Source: Microbacterium terrisoli (GTDB lineage Bacteria > Actinomycetota > Actinomycetes > Actinomycetales > Microbacteriaceae). From it: a stretch of 64,000 nucleotides of DNA. The notes under the pieces were generated by a model that was not told the DNA's origin, ran no database searches, and saw only the letters and a program-made list of their open reading frames with translations. The translations under genes were made by a program, and so were the position numbers. The stretch lies in contig NZ_CP133019.1 of the NCBI RefSeq assembly GCF_030866805.1, positions 3,224,001 to 3,288,000 of the forward strand, read 5' to 3'. Positions 11,137 to 20,292 of the stretch are shown piece by piece. Each line of letters begins with the position of its first letter. The stretch's first letter is position 1.

Positions 11137-11727
11137 ATGTCGCGACTGCAGGCCGACGCCCCCGTCGATCGCTGGGTACCGGTGACCGGCTCGCTCGGGT
11201 TCAGAGGCCGACGCCATCGCAAGGCGGCGATCCGGATGCTGTTGACCCAGGCAGGCGGCACGCTGGGTGCACAGCAGCGTTCGGGCGGCGGCGCGATCGC
11301 ATGGATGCTGAGCCAAGCCGCTCCTTTTCTGATGCGGAAGGCCGACGGGCGGATACTGATCTGGGTGTGGAAAGACGATCCGCAGCTGCTGGTGGCGATG
11401 GCGCAGCTGCAGGAGGCGACGCCCCAACTGCGCACCGCACGGGCGATGATGCCGATGGAGTACGACGACACCGAGCAGTTCCGCAACCCGCACCTGGGCG
11501 TCGGCGAGCGCCTGCTCATGCCGCTGCCCGAGAACCCGGCCACACCCCCGTTCGCCACCTACACGTGGGACACCGGCACGCACTTCGTCTCACTCACGGC
11601 CGTGTGCCCTGATCGCACCAGGTTCGGCACGATCACCGGGGCGGTCGATGACCTGGCCCGCACCCTGCGGGTGGTCGATGACTTCAGCGTCGGCGAATCC
11701 AACGTGCTGCGCTTGGACCCCAGCTGA
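11137..11727 (+). CDS. uncharacterised actinobacterial protein
   Basis: A 196-residue soluble protein that I do not recognise as a named family. It has no signal peptide or membrane helix. GGAG lies six bases before the ATG. The sequence looks like a compact alpha/beta protein with many Trp/Phe positions (ILIWVWKDDP near residue 75, PFATYTWDTGTHFVSLT near 145). It is divergent from the glycosyltransferase pair and converges tail to tail with the AI-2E permease with no space between them. Codon use matches its neighbours, which supports a real gene. Confidence 0.75.
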   Translation: MSRLQADAPVDRWVPVTGSLGFRGRRHRKAAIRMLLTQAGGTLGAQQRSGGGAIAWMLSQAAPFLMRKADGRILIWVWKDDPQLLVAMAQLQEATPQLRTARAMMPMEYDDTEQFRNPHLGVGERLLMPLPENPATPPFATYTWDTGTHFVSLTAVCPDRTRFGTITGAVDDLARTLRVVDDFSVGESNVLRLDPS

Positions 11728-12795
11728 TCAGTCGTCGATGGACGCGTCACCCGACAGCCAGCGCAGCCACCGCGCTCCGGGGTCGCCCTCGAGCACGAGC
11801 GCGCGCACCAGCAGCGTCAGCGGGATCGACAGGATCGCACCCAGCGGGCCGATGATGAACGCCCAGAAGATGACGGAGAAGAAGCTCAGCGTGAGGCTCA
11901 GGTTCACGGCATCCGCAACGAACTTCGGCTGCACGAGCACCTGCAGGACGACGTTGACGACGCAGTAGATCGCGATCACCGCGAGCAGCATCGGCCAGCC
12001 TCCCACCACCAGCGCCAACAGCGCCGGTGGGATCAGACCGATCACGAAGCCGATGTTCGGGATGAAGTTCGTCACGAACGCGAGGATCGCCCAGACGACC
12101 GGTGCGGGAATGCCCAGCCACCACAGGGCGAGTCCGTCCAGGATCGCCACCACCGCCCCGAAGCTCGCGTTGACGATGTAATACCGGCGCACTCCGGTGT
12201 TGAAGCGCTGGAAGCGCTGGACGGTGGAGTGGATGCCGCGGCCGAACTCCTGCTCGGCGCGCGCGTACCGTGCTCCGTCGACAGCCATGAAGATCACGTA
12301 GGCGAGCACGAAGAACAGCGCCGTGATCACCCCGATCACCGTGCCGCCCAGTGAGGTCACGGAGGAGAGGATCGTCGACGCGTCGAGGAAGGTCGCCGTG
12401 GCATTCGACACCTGCGTGTCCAGTCCCAGAGAGCTGAGCCACGCGACGAGGTTCTCCGCAGTCGTGGCGAGGTCGTGCGCGTAGTCGGAGACCAGTCGTG
12501 CGAACTGGATGCCGGCGAACACGAGGAGGAGCACGAGGAAGATGAGCACGATGTATGCCACGGCGATCACAGCCGTCGTGGCCAGCCACCGCGGCCATCC
12601 GGCGCGCTCGAGCGGATGGCGCAACGGGTGGCAGATGATGACGATGACCGCACCGAGCGCGACCGGCCCGACGATGTCGCGTGCGAACCACAGACCGGCG
12701 AGCGCGATGACGGCTGTCGCAAGAATGAGAAGGACCCGCAAGGCCGGACCGAGCGCAGGCGGGGAGGGCACTGCAGGCTGGTCGCGTGGTGTCAC
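11728..12795 (-). CDS. AI-2E/PerM family membrane protein
   Basis: A 355-residue integral membrane protein with an arrangement of about eight hydrophobic segments: a helical pair near residues 20-60, one near 75-100, and a C-terminal block of four or five. The late motif VVGGWPMLLAVIAIYCVVNVVLQ and the end segment FWAFIIGPLGAILSIPLTL are characteristic of the family formerly called UPF0118. Members export small molecules or ions (TqsA, Na+/H+ exchangers); the substrate here is unknown. The gene overlaps nothing on its own strand, and its start lies 39 bp from the divergent formylglycine-generating enzyme gene. Confidence 0.88.
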   Translation of the reverse strand: MTPRDQPAVPSPPALGPALRVLLILATAVIALAGLWFARDIVGPVALGAVIVIICHPLRHPLERAGWPRWLATTAVIAVAYIVLIFLVLLLVFAGIQFARLVSDYAHDLATTAENLVAWLSSLGLDTQVSNATATFLDASTILSSVTSLGGTVIGVITALFFVLAYVIFMAVDGARYARAEQEFGRGIHSTVQRFQRFNTGVRRYYIVNASFGAVVAILDGLALWWLGIPAPVVWAILAFVTNFIPNIGFVIGLIPPALLALVVGGWPMLLAVIAIYCVVNVVLQVLVQPKFVADAVNLSLTLSFFSVIFWAFIIGPLGAILSIPLTLLVRALVLEGDPGARWLRWLSGDASIDD

Positions 12796-12833
12796 CCGGC
12801 CAGCGTATCGGCGGTAGTGGTTACGGTGGCTGT

Positions 12834-13742
12834 GTGAGCGAACGCGACATGGTCCAGCTGCCGGGCGGCGAGTTCCGCATGGGCTCCGACGAGTTCTATC
12901 CCGACGAGCGACCGGTCCACGATCGTGAGGTCGCCGGGTTCTGGATCGATCGGTTCGAGGTCACCAACGAGGACTACGCGGCGTTCGTCGACGAGACCGC
13001 TTACGTCACGGTCGCAGAGCGTGAACTCGATCCTGCGACGTTCCCCGGCGCCGACCAGGCCGACCTGGTGCCCGGCTCCATGGTCTTCACGCCGACGAGC
13101 GGGCCCACTGATCTGAGCGACTGGCGCAATTGGTGGCGCTGGCAGCCCGGGGCATGCTGGCGCTGTCCGTTCGGTCCCGACTCGGGCATCGACGACAGGA
13201 TGCGGCATCCCGTCGTCCACATCGCCTACGAGGACGCCACCGCGTACGCGACGTGGGCGGGCCTCCGGCTGCCGACCGAGGCCGAGCACGAGTACGCGGC
13301 ACGCGGCGGACTGGTCGGGGCGCGGTTCGCCTGGGGCGATGAGACCTACCCCGACGGCGTCGCGCTGGCCAACTCATGGCTGGGGCGATTCCCCTACGAC
13401 AACCAGGGTGTGGGCGGCACGGCTCCCGTCGGCGCATACCCGCCCAACGGCTACGGCCTGTACGACATGATCGGCAACGTCTGGGAGTGGACCACCGACT
13501 TCTACACACCGCGTCACGTGCGACTGACCGAGAAGCCCGTCGACGCCGGAAAGCGCACCAATCTGCTTGCGCGGGCCAGCGCGCAGGAGGCTTTTCCGGA
13601 CATTCCCCGGCGCGTTCTCAAGGGCGGGTCGCACCTGTGCTCGCCGGACTACTGCCTGCGGTTCCGCCCCGCCGCCCGCTCGCCGCAGGCGGAGGACACC
13701 GGGATGTCGCACATCGGATTCCGCTGCGCGCGCGACGCGTGA
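12834..13742 (+). CDS. formylglycine-generating enzyme (SUMF1/FGE-sulfatase family)
   Basis: Predicted copper-dependent oxidase that converts a cysteine in a CxPxR motif of type I sulfatases to formylglycine. The 302-residue protein shows the family frame: MVQLPGGEFRMGSD at the start, LPTEAEHEYAARGG (about 155-168), DMIGNVWEWTTDFY, and the C-terminal GGSHLC-x4-C block. The two cysteines that bind copper in characterised bacterial and human enzymes are present (C269 and C274), so this is likely a true FGE rather than one of the many cysteine-less relatives (EgtB-like or gliding proteins). The start at 12834 (GTG) keeps the conserved N-terminus. No sulfatase is encoded in the window. Confidence 0.88.
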   Translation: MSERDMVQLPGGEFRMGSDEFYPDERPVHDREVAGFWIDRFEVTNEDYAAFVDETAYVTVAERELDPATFPGADQADLVPGSMVFTPTSGPTDLSDWRNWWRWQPGACWRCPFGPDSGIDDRMRHPVVHIAYEDATAYATWAGLRLPTEAEHEYAARGGLVGARFAWGDETYPDGVALANSWLGRFPYDNQGVGGTAPVGAYPPNGYGLYDMIGNVWEWTTDFYTPRHVRLTEKPVDAGKRTNLLARASAQEAFPDIPRRVLKGGSHLCSPDYCLRFRPAARSPQAEDTGMSHIGFRCARDA

Positions 13743-13805
13743 GGCGCTTGACGGGTTCGCGGTGAACCGCGCGTCCCGCGGCCGGCGCGGTGCGATGATG
13801 AGCCC

Positions 13806-15188
13806 ATGACGCACATCGACGTGCCCCGGGCGCCGTCCACGGCAGAGGGCATCGCCGCCGGACGAGCCCGACGCGCGCAGATGCGCCGTCGCGAGCTGGC
13901 GCGGCTGGGTGACGGTCCGCGCGACCCGATCGGCATCATCGCCCGGCAGAACCAGACGCGCGTCGCCGATCTCGTGCCGGTGCGCACCGAGCGGATGAGT
14001 TCGAGCGCGTTCACGTTCTATCGCGGTACCGCCGCGCTCATGGCCGCGGACCTGGCCCGGGGCCCGTCCAGCGGCATCCGAGTCGCCTCATGCGGTGACG
14101 CGCATGTGGCCAATTTCGGCTTCTACGCGTCGCCGGCGCGCGAGCTCGTGTTCGACCTCAACGACTTCGACGAGGCGGCGTGGGCCCCGTGGGAATGGGA
14201 CCTGAAGCGTCTGGTCACCAGCGTCGTGATCGCCGGGCAGGCCACGTCCCGCGACGATGCGGTGGTGCAGCGGGCCGCGCGGCAGGCCGTCCGCCGGTAC
14301 GCTCGTGCGCTGCGGGCCGGGCTGCAGCTGTCACCCGCTCAGCGATACTTCACGCACTTCGCCGCCGACGCCGCAGCCGCAGGGCTCGACACGGTGTCGC
14401 GCAGGGCGCTGCGCTCGGCCATTCGCGACGCGCGCAAGCGCACCGGAGAGCGCGCGGCTCGCCGCGCGACCGAAGCCGACGCACAGGGACGGCACACGTT
14501 CGTCGAGAACCCGCCGACGATGACCCACGTCGAACCGGCGCTGGTGGACGGCGTCCACTCGCTCGTCGAGCAGTACGCGCAGTCGGCCAACGTCGACATC
14601 CGCGTGCTGCTGCGCAGTTACACGGTCAGCGACGTCGCGCGACGCGTCGTCGGCGTGGGCAGCGTCGGCACCCGATGCTTCTTGGTGCTGCTGGCAGACG
14701 GCGACGGCAGGACGCTGCTGCTGCAGGCCAAGGAGGCCGGGCGCAGCGTGCTTGTCGAACACGGCGGTGTCGACCAGCCCGATGAGGTCGCCGAGCACAC
14801 CGCGCAGCACGGAGAGGGGGGCCGTGTCGTGGCCATGCAGAGAATCCTGCAGGGCGCATCCGACCCCTTTCTCGGCCATCTTCGATCGTCTGCCGACTCG
14901 CTCGGCGGCGGCGTCGACCTCTACGTGCGTCAGTTCCACGACATGAAGGGCGGCATCGACATCGAGACGCTCGAGGACGTGCCGTTCCAGCGGTACGCGC
15001 AAGCGTGCGCGATCGTGCTGGCCCGCGCGCATTCGCAGTCGCCGGCGACGGCGATCGTGTCGGGCTATCTGGGGAACGGCCGCGCCGCGGTCGAGCCCAT
15101 GCTCGAATGGGCATATGCCTATGCCGACGTGTCGCGAGCCGACCATCAGGCGTTCGTCGACGCGCACGCGGGGCGAGCGACAGAGTGA
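13806..15188 (+). CDS. DUF2252 family protein
   Basis: A 460-residue cytoplasmic protein of the DUF2252 family, which has a kinase-like (aminoglycoside-phosphotransferase-related) fold. Recognisable blocks are SAFTFYRGTAALMAADL (about residues 65-81), SCGDAHVANFGFYASP (about 97-112) and FDLNDFDEAAWAPWEWDLKR (about 118-137), the family's strongest motifs, resembling a catalytic HGD/N and metal-binding DFD/DxD pair. No substrate is known. It starts 63 bp after the FGE gene on the same strand and may be co-transcribed, but no functional link is evident. Confidence 0.88.
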   Translation: MTHIDVPRAPSTAEGIAAGRARRAQMRRRELARLGDGPRDPIGIIARQNQTRVADLVPVRTERMSSSAFTFYRGTAALMAADLARGPSSGIRVASCGDAHVANFGFYASPARELVFDLNDFDEAAWAPWEWDLKRLVTSVVIAGQATSRDDAVVQRAARQAVRRYARALRAGLQLSPAQRYFTHFAADAAAAGLDTVSRRALRSAIRDARKRTGERAARRATEADAQGRHTFVENPPTMTHVEPALVDGVHSLVEQYAQSANVDIRVLLRSYTVSDVARRVVGVGSVGTRCFLVLLADGDGRTLLLQAKEAGRSVLVEHGGVDQPDEVAEHTAQHGEGGRVVAMQRILQGASDPFLGHLRSSADSLGGGVDLYVRQFHDMKGGIDIETLEDVPFQRYAQACAIVLARAHSQSPATAIVSGYLGNGRAAVEPMLEWAYAYADVSRADHQAFVDAHAGRATE

Positions 15189-15210
15189 GCGCGCGGCGGC
15201 GCGGGCCGGG

Positions 15211-16536
15211 TCAGGATGCCGTGTCTTCGCGTGGCTCGTCGGCGTCGTCCGATGAGAGACCCACCGCCGGGCATGGCCGTGCCGCGTCCACACCGAACAT
15301 GGCCTCCACTGCGGCGGTGAACTCGTCGGCGCGGCCGTCGGCGGCCAGTTCCCGCGCACGCACGGACGGCATGTGCAGCAGGACGCCCGCCAGGTGCCGC
15401 AGAGCGGCCTCGGTCTGACCCGACGCGTCTCGGGGACGCGCCCGGGCGATCTCGGCGTCGAGCACCTCGAACACGTGCGAGCGCAGCGCGACCAGCGCCG
15501 GGGTGACGGCATCCTCCGCCGCGGCCCGACGGTAGTCGGCCAGCGCCTCGTCGACGAGCGCCCGCGCATCGGCGGCCGCCTGGAACTCGGGCAGCGGCGC
15601 ATGAGTGCGCAGCAGTTCGAGGTCGATCAGCTCGGTCTCGGGAACTGCCGCCACGTCGGGGTCGACGTTGCGGGGCAGGCCGAGGTCGACCACCAGGCGC
15701 CGGGCGAGGGCTCCGTGAAGCGCTCGGGCGGCGGTGACGGTGGATGCCTCGACAAGCACTGACTGCACGGTGCTGCAGGCGACGACCAGGTCGCTTTCGG
15801 CGAGGGCTGAGACAAGATCGTCTGCGGCGACGATGCCGTGGCTCGCCGCGAACCCGGCGGCGCGGCCGCTGCGCGAATACACCTGCACGTCGCGCACTCC
15901 GCGTTCGCGCAGAGCGGCAAGACTCGCGCCGGCGTATCTGCCCGTGCCCACCAGCAGCACATGCGTCTGTGCCCAATCGGTGATGCGGGACTCGGCCATG
16001 TCGAGCGCCAGGCGCACGACCGAGCGGCCGGCACGCGAGAGCGCCGTGCGGTTCTTCACCCCGCGCGAGGTGCGCGCGGCGAGTTGGAAGACGCGCTCGA
16101 GATCGCGGGTCGCGGTGCCGCGGGCACGCGCCGATTCCAGCGCGCGGCGCACCTGGCCGGCGATCTCGCCCTCACCGACGACGACCGATTCCAGACCACT
16201 GGCCACCGCGAACGCGTGGGCGGCGACGGCTTCGCCGCGCAGGATGTCGCCGGCCGTGCGCACCTCGTCGGCGGTCATGTCGGCGGCCTGCGCGATCGCC
16301 TCGACGACGACGTCAGGCGTGCGGGCTGCGGCATCCATTCCATCTGCGGAATATTCATCGACGGGCACGTCGACATAGGCTTCGAAGCGGTTGCAGGTCG
16401 AGAGCACGACGTGCCCGGCGAGCGTGTCGCCGGCGGCCAACCGCTCGATCACCCGGTCGACACCGCGCTCGAAACGACCGAGCGTGTCGAAGGCCGCGGT
16501 CCGGTGACTCGAGGTGAAGCAGAACAGCACGATCAC
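15211..16536 (-). CDS. hemA: glutamyl-tRNA reductase
   Basis: First committed step of C5 heme synthesis: NADPH reduction of glutamyl-tRNA(Glu) to glutamate-1-semialdehyde, which HemL (23331) then uses. The 441-residue protein has the catalytic cysteine in STCNRFEAY (C48), the GEGEIAGQVRRAL motif after it, an NADP-binding segment HVLLVGTGRYAGASLAAL (about 195-212) and a helical C-terminal dimerisation domain. Start GTG at 16536 was chosen by the conserved first strand; a GTG at 16530 is equally close and no strong ribosome site is visible. It is divergent from hemE across 81 bp, so the two promoters are likely coordinated. Confidence 0.95.
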   Translation of the reverse strand: MIVLFCFTSSHRTAAFDTLGRFERGVDRVIERLAAGDTLAGHVVLSTCNRFEAYVDVPVDEYSADGMDAAARTPDVVVEAIAQAADMTADEVRTAGDILRGEAVAAHAFAVASGLESVVVGEGEIAGQVRRALESARARGTATRDLERVFQLAARTSRGVKNRTALSRAGRSVVRLALDMAESRITDWAQTHVLLVGTGRYAGASLAALRERGVRDVQVYSRSGRAAGFAASHGIVAADDLVSALAESDLVVACSTVQSVLVEASTVTAARALHGALARRLVVDLGLPRNVDPDVAAVPETELIDLELLRTHAPLPEFQAAADARALVDEALADYRRAAAEDAVTPALVALRSHVFEVLDAEIARARPRDASGQTEAALRHLAGVLLHMPSVRARELAADGRADEFTAAVEAMFGVDAARPCPAVGLSSDDADEPREDTAS

Positions 16537-16617
16537 TGAGGATACGCCGCCCAGATCGGTGCTCGGCCCAGAGTCGACGCGAACGGCGCTCCCACCTGGG
16601 TCTGCGAGAATCTCCGC

Positions 16618-17742
16618 GTGATCGCTGAGCCCTCCCACCCCCGCCCCCTGCCCGCCGAGCATCCGCTGACCACGGGCGCAACGGCATCCTCGTCGCTCGT
16701 GCAGGCATACCGAGGCGTACGATCCGCGACGACGCCGGTGTGGTTCATGCGGCAGGCCGGTCGTTCGCTGCCCGAGTACCGCGCCCTGCGCGCCGACCAC
16801 AAGAGCATGCTCGACACGTGCCTGGACCCCGCCCTTGCCAGCGAGATCACCCTGCAGCCCGTGCGCCGGCACAGCGTGGACGCGGGAATCTTCTTCAGCG
16901 ACATCGTGATCCCGCTGCGGTTGGCCGGCGTGGACGTCGAGATCGCGGCCGGCACCGGTCCGGTGTTCGACCGCGCCGTGCGCACGGCGGCCGACGTGGA
17001 CGCGCTGGTGGGCGGCGGCTCGCTGCGGGACGACGACGACGCGCTCGAGCCGGTGCGAGAAGCCGTGCGCCGCACCGTCGCCCAGCTCGGCGCGACGCCG
17101 CTCATCGGCTTCGCGGGCGCGCCGTTCACGCTGGCCGCCTACCTCGTGGAGGGACGCCCTTCGCGCGACCACCTCGCCGCTCGGCGTCTCATGCACACCG
17201 ACCCCGACGCGTGGGCGCGGCTGATGGCGTGGTGCGCCGACGTGACGGGGGCTTTCCTGCGCGCGCAGCTGCTGGCCGGGGCCAGCGCCGGACAGCTGTT
17301 CGACTCGTGGGCGGGATCGCTCTCACGCGCCGACTATGTGCAGCACGTGGCGCCGGCCTCGGCGCGGGCGCTGTCGTGGGCGCGGGGGCTGGCCGCCGGC
17401 GACGGCACCACCGTCCCGCTGGTGCACTTCGGGCTGGGCACGGCCTCGTTCCTGGACGCGATGAAGGATGCCGCAGCCGACGTCATCGGCGTGGACTACC
17501 GGTTGCCGCTGGACGAGGCATCCCGGATTCTGGGTGGCACCGTCCCGTTGCAGGGCAACATCGACCCCGCACTGCTGGCCGCCCCCTGGCCCGTGCTCGA
17601 GGCGCATACCCGCGACGTGCTGCGCCGCGGACGCTCGGCTCCGGCCCACGTCGTGAACCTCGGGCACGGCGTGCCGCCCGACACCGACCCCGACGTGCTC
17701 ACGCGCCTGGTCGCGCTCGTGCACGAAGCCGGTGCGGAGTGA
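16618..17742 (+). CDS. hemE: uroporphyrinogen decarboxylase
   Basis: Removes four carboxyl groups from uroporphyrinogen III to give coproporphyrinogen III. The 374-residue TIM barrel has the substrate-binding block PVWFMRQAGRSLPEYR (about residues 40-55), the FFSDIVIPLRLAG strand (about 92-104) with the key aspartate, GFAGAPFTLAAYLVEG, and the C-terminal NLGHGVPPDTDPD motif. GTG start. It is the first gene of the plus-strand heme operon, with 54 bp to hemY. Confidence 0.96.
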   Translation: MIAEPSHPRPLPAEHPLTTGATASSSLVQAYRGVRSATTPVWFMRQAGRSLPEYRALRADHKSMLDTCLDPALASEITLQPVRRHSVDAGIFFSDIVIPLRLAGVDVEIAAGTGPVFDRAVRTAADVDALVGGGSLRDDDDALEPVREAVRRTVAQLGATPLIGFAGAPFTLAAYLVEGRPSRDHLAARRLMHTDPDAWARLMAWCADVTGAFLRAQLLAGASAGQLFDSWAGSLSRADYVQHVAPASARALSWARGLAAGDGTTVPLVHFGLGTASFLDAMKDAAADVIGVDYRLPLDEASRILGGTVPLQGNIDPALLAAPWPVLEAHTRDVLRRGRSAPAHVVNLGHGVPPDTDPDVLTRLVALVHEAGAE

Positions 17743-17796
17743 GCTCCACGGCTCGGCGCGTGGCGGCGCGAGGGCTTCCCGCCGACAGGAGGGCTT

Positions 17797-19476
17797 GTGG
17801 CCGCGATCGATACTCGTCTGGGCGGATCGTCCTCCGCCCGCGGGGCGAGGGATGCCACGACCAGCGTGCGACTGGACCTGCCGATGCGATCGGATGAGCC
17901 GATGCGCGTGATCGTCATCGGCGGCGGGGTGGCGGGGCTCGTCGCGGCACGTGCGTGCGCGATCGGCGGCGCCGACGTCGTCATCCTCGAGTCCGGAAGC
18001 GACTGCGGCGGCTCGGTGGCCCGCGCCGACGTGGCGGGACTCGCGCTCGACGCGGCCGCCGAGAGCTTCGCGACGCGCGGCGGCACGGTTGAGCGGCTGC
18101 TCGCGGAGCTCGACCTGACGTCGCGGATCGAATGGCCGAACGCCGCCGGTGCCTGGCTGCGCCTGGCCGACCGGACCGTTCCGATGCCGAAGGGCGGACT
18201 GCTCGGGATCCCGATCGATCCGCTCGCCGACGACGTCGTCGCCGCCATCGGGCCCGATGCGGCCCGGCGCGCGCAGCGCGACCTCGACGAACCGGCCGTC
18301 GGCGTGACCGTCGATGATTCGCGAACACTCGGCGCGCTGGTGCGCGAGCGGATGGGCGATGCCGTGCTCGACCGACTGGTCGCCCCGGTGGTCACGGGCA
18401 TCTACGCGACCGATCCCGACGAGCTCGACCTCGACGCGATAGCGCCGGGCCTGCGCGAGGCCTTCGCCGGCACCGGGTCGCTCGCCCGCGCCGTGCGGCG
18501 GTTGCGACAGTCGGGCGGTCCGGGCTCCCCCACCCCCAAGACCGCGACGACCGACCGCGCATCGGTGCCCGCTGCCGCCGCTGTCAGGCCGGGGTCGGCC
18601 GCGGGCGGCCTGCGCGGCGGCATGTGGACCCTCGTCGACGCTCTGCTCGCAGACCTGCGAGCACGCGGCGTGCTCCTCGAGGCATCCACCGCCGCCACAG
18701 CGCTCACCGTACGTGCGGACGGCTCATGGGACGTCGCCGTCGCCGCCCGCCCCGCACCCAGACAGGGGATTCTCGGCGAAACCCAGGACGACACCACCGG
18801 TCTCACCGAGAATCCCCTGTCTCAGCGATCCGATGCCCGGGAAGGCACACTGCGCGCCGATGCCGTCATCGTCGCCACGGATGGGCCGACGGCGATGCGC
18901 CTGCTCGCGAGCGGCGGGGATGCGGCATCCCTCGCCGTGCTGCGGGGCATCGCATGGCCCGAACCCGTGCGCGTCGACTTGGCGACTCTGGTGCTCGACG
19001 CCTCCGCCCTCGACGCGGCTCCGCGCGGCACCGGCCTGCTGGTCGCCGACGACGCCGACAGCGCCGACGACGCCGTTGCGGCCAAGGCACTCACGCACAG
19101 CACCGCGAAATGGTCGTGGCTTGCCGAGACCGCCGGCGACGGTCGGCACGTCGTGCGGCTGTCGTACGGACGTCCGGGTGCGCCGAACCCGGCAGCCGCC
19201 CTCGACGACGCGCAGCTTCGCGAACGGGCACTGCGCGACGCATCGGCGCTGCTGGGAGTCCCCCTGAGCGCCGACCAGGTGGCGGGATTCGCGCGGCGCA
19301 CCTGGCTGTACCCGCGTTCGCTCGCTGCCGCCGGCCAGGCCGCGCGCGTGCGCGCCGTGCGGCAGGCCGTCACCGCCACGCCGGGCCTGGAGGTCACCGG
19401 CGCGTGGGTGGCCGGCACGGGTCTTGCGTCGGTGATCCCCGATGCGCAGGATGCCGCGACCCGCGCACTGCGCTGA
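17797..19476 (+). CDS. hemY: coproporphyrinogen III oxidase (HemY/CgoX), FAD-dependent, with in-frame insertions
   Basis: Oxidises coproporphyrinogen III to coproporphyrin III in the coproporphyrin-dependent pathway (enzyme once called protoporphyrinogen oxidase HemG/HemY). FAD-binding VIVIGGGVAGLVAARA is near residue 37 and the C-terminal GAWVAGTGLASVI FAD motif near residue 540. At 559 residues it is about 80-100 longer than usual. Three excess segments explain this: an N-terminal extension, a Pro/Ala-rich stretch near residues 240-270, and a segment near 320-345 encoded by a large DNA palindrome (18760-18822). The GTG start at 17797 follows AGGAGG; ATGs at 17884 and 17902 would give the more usual N-terminus. 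HemQ and HemH downstream place it in the coproporphyrin branch. Confidence 0.9.
   Translation: MAAIDTRLGGSSSARGARDATTSVRLDLPMRSDEPMRVIVIGGGVAGLVAARACAIGGADVVILESGSDCGGSVARADVAGLALDAAAESFATRGGTVERLLAELDLTSRIEWPNAAGAWLRLADRTVPMPKGGLLGIPIDPLADDVVAAIGPDAARRAQRDLDEPAVGVTVDDSRTLGALVRERMGDAVLDRLVAPVVTGIYATDPDELDLDAIAPGLREAFAGTGSLARAVRRLRQSGGPGSPTPKTATTDRASVPAAAAVRPGSAAGGLRGGMWTLVDALLADLRARGVLLEASTAATALTVRADGSWDVAVAARPAPRQGILGETQDDTTGLTENPLSQRSDAREGTLRADAVIVATDGPTAMRLLASGGDAASLAVLRGIAWPEPVRVDLATLVLDASALDAAPRGTGLLVADDADSADDAVAAKALTHSTAKWSWLAETAGDGRHVVRLSYGRPGAPNPAAALDDAQLRERALRDASALLGVPLSADQVAGFARRTWLYPRSLAAAGQAARVRAVRQAVTATPGLEVTGAWVAGTGLASVIPDAQDAATRALR
18760..18822. repeat. palindromic element inside hemY
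   Basis: Two 24-bp arms (18760-18783 and 18799-18822) form an inverted repeat with two mismatches around a 15-bp loop; the left arm starts AGACAGGGGATTCTCGG. It is read through in frame and encodes part of an extra segment in HemY. Arms of this length are not expected in coding DNA by chance, and the element resembles REP/palindromic insertions found in some genomes. Confidence 0.8.
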
Positions 19477-19557
19477 CCCGTCCGAGCCGCGACCCGCCGC
19501 CGCCTTCAGTCAGGCAAACTGAAGGTTTACTGGGAACTCACACAAAGCGGGTCGAAG

Positions 19558-20292
19558 ATGGCAATCGTGCCAGAAACCGTTGCGACCCCTGCCGTCTCCC
19601 CCTCCCCCCAATCGAACGAGCAGCCTCCGGCACCCGTCTTCACCCTGTGGGCGGTGTTCACCCGCCCCGCCGCCGGCGTCTCCGCCGATCTGACCGCGAC
19701 CGTCGCGGCGGACTTGGACCGGGCCCTCGCCGAGATCGCACAGTCCGGCGTGCACACCCGCGGCATCTACGACGTGTCGGGCTTCAAGGCCGACACCGAC
19801 CTGCTGTTCTGGCTGCACGGCGACAGCCCCGAGGTGCTGCAGGCGGCCCTGCGCACCCTGCGCCGCATCCCGGCGATCGCCGCGCTTGTCCCGCATACGA
19901 ACCTGTTCGGCACGCACCGCGAAGCCGAGTTCAACCGCTCGCACGTCCCCGCGTTCGTGCGCGGCGTCGACGCCAAAGGCTGGCTCGCGGTCTACCCGTT
20001 CGTGCGCAGCAAGGACTGGTACCTGATGCGCGACGGCGAGCGCAGCCGGATGCTGGCCGAGCACGGCCGTGCCGGTCACGACTACTCGGGCGTGCTGACC
20101 AACACGGTCGCCGCGTTCGCCCTGGGCGACTACGAGTGGGTCGTCCCCGTCGAGAGCGACGATCTGGGTGAGCTGGTCGACATGATGCGGGCGCTGCGCT
20201 ACGTGGACGCCCGCCGCCACGTGATCGAGGAGACCCCGTTCTTCACCGGCCGCCGCATCGAGACCGCCGAGGTCGGCGAGGTGCTTGCGTGA
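19558..20292 (+). CDS. hemQ: coproheme decarboxylase (HemQ/ChdC, chlorite dismutase-like)
   Basis: Last step of the coproporphyrin-dependent pathway: H2O2-dependent oxidative decarboxylation of coproheme to heme b. The 244-residue protein has the family blocks RGIYDVSGFKADTDLLFWLHG (about residues 63-83), YPFVRSKDWYLM with the tyrosine used for radical decarboxylation (first Y, about 141), and the proximal haem-ligand histidine near EHGRAGHDY. The first 25 residues are Pro/Ser-rich and probably disordered. ATG start. It overlaps hemH by four bases (GTGA), so translation is coupled. Confidence 0.95.
   Translation: MAIVPETVATPAVSPSPQSNEQPPAPVFTLWAVFTRPAAGVSADLTATVAADLDRALAEIAQSGVHTRGIYDVSGFKADTDLLFWLHGDSPEVLQAALRTLRRIPAIAALVPHTNLFGTHREAEFNRSHVPAFVRGVDAKGWLAVYPFVRSKDWYLMRDGERSRMLAEHGRAGHDYSGVLTNTVAAFALGDYEWVVPVESDDLGELVDMMRALRYVDARRHVIEETPFFTGRRIETAEVGEVLA

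Noticed and set aside
11014..11583. N-terminal extension of the second glycosyltransferase
   Set aside because: It would run antisense through the plus-strand gene at 11137 and has no homology to the GT4 fold; the GTG at 11013 gives a normal length.
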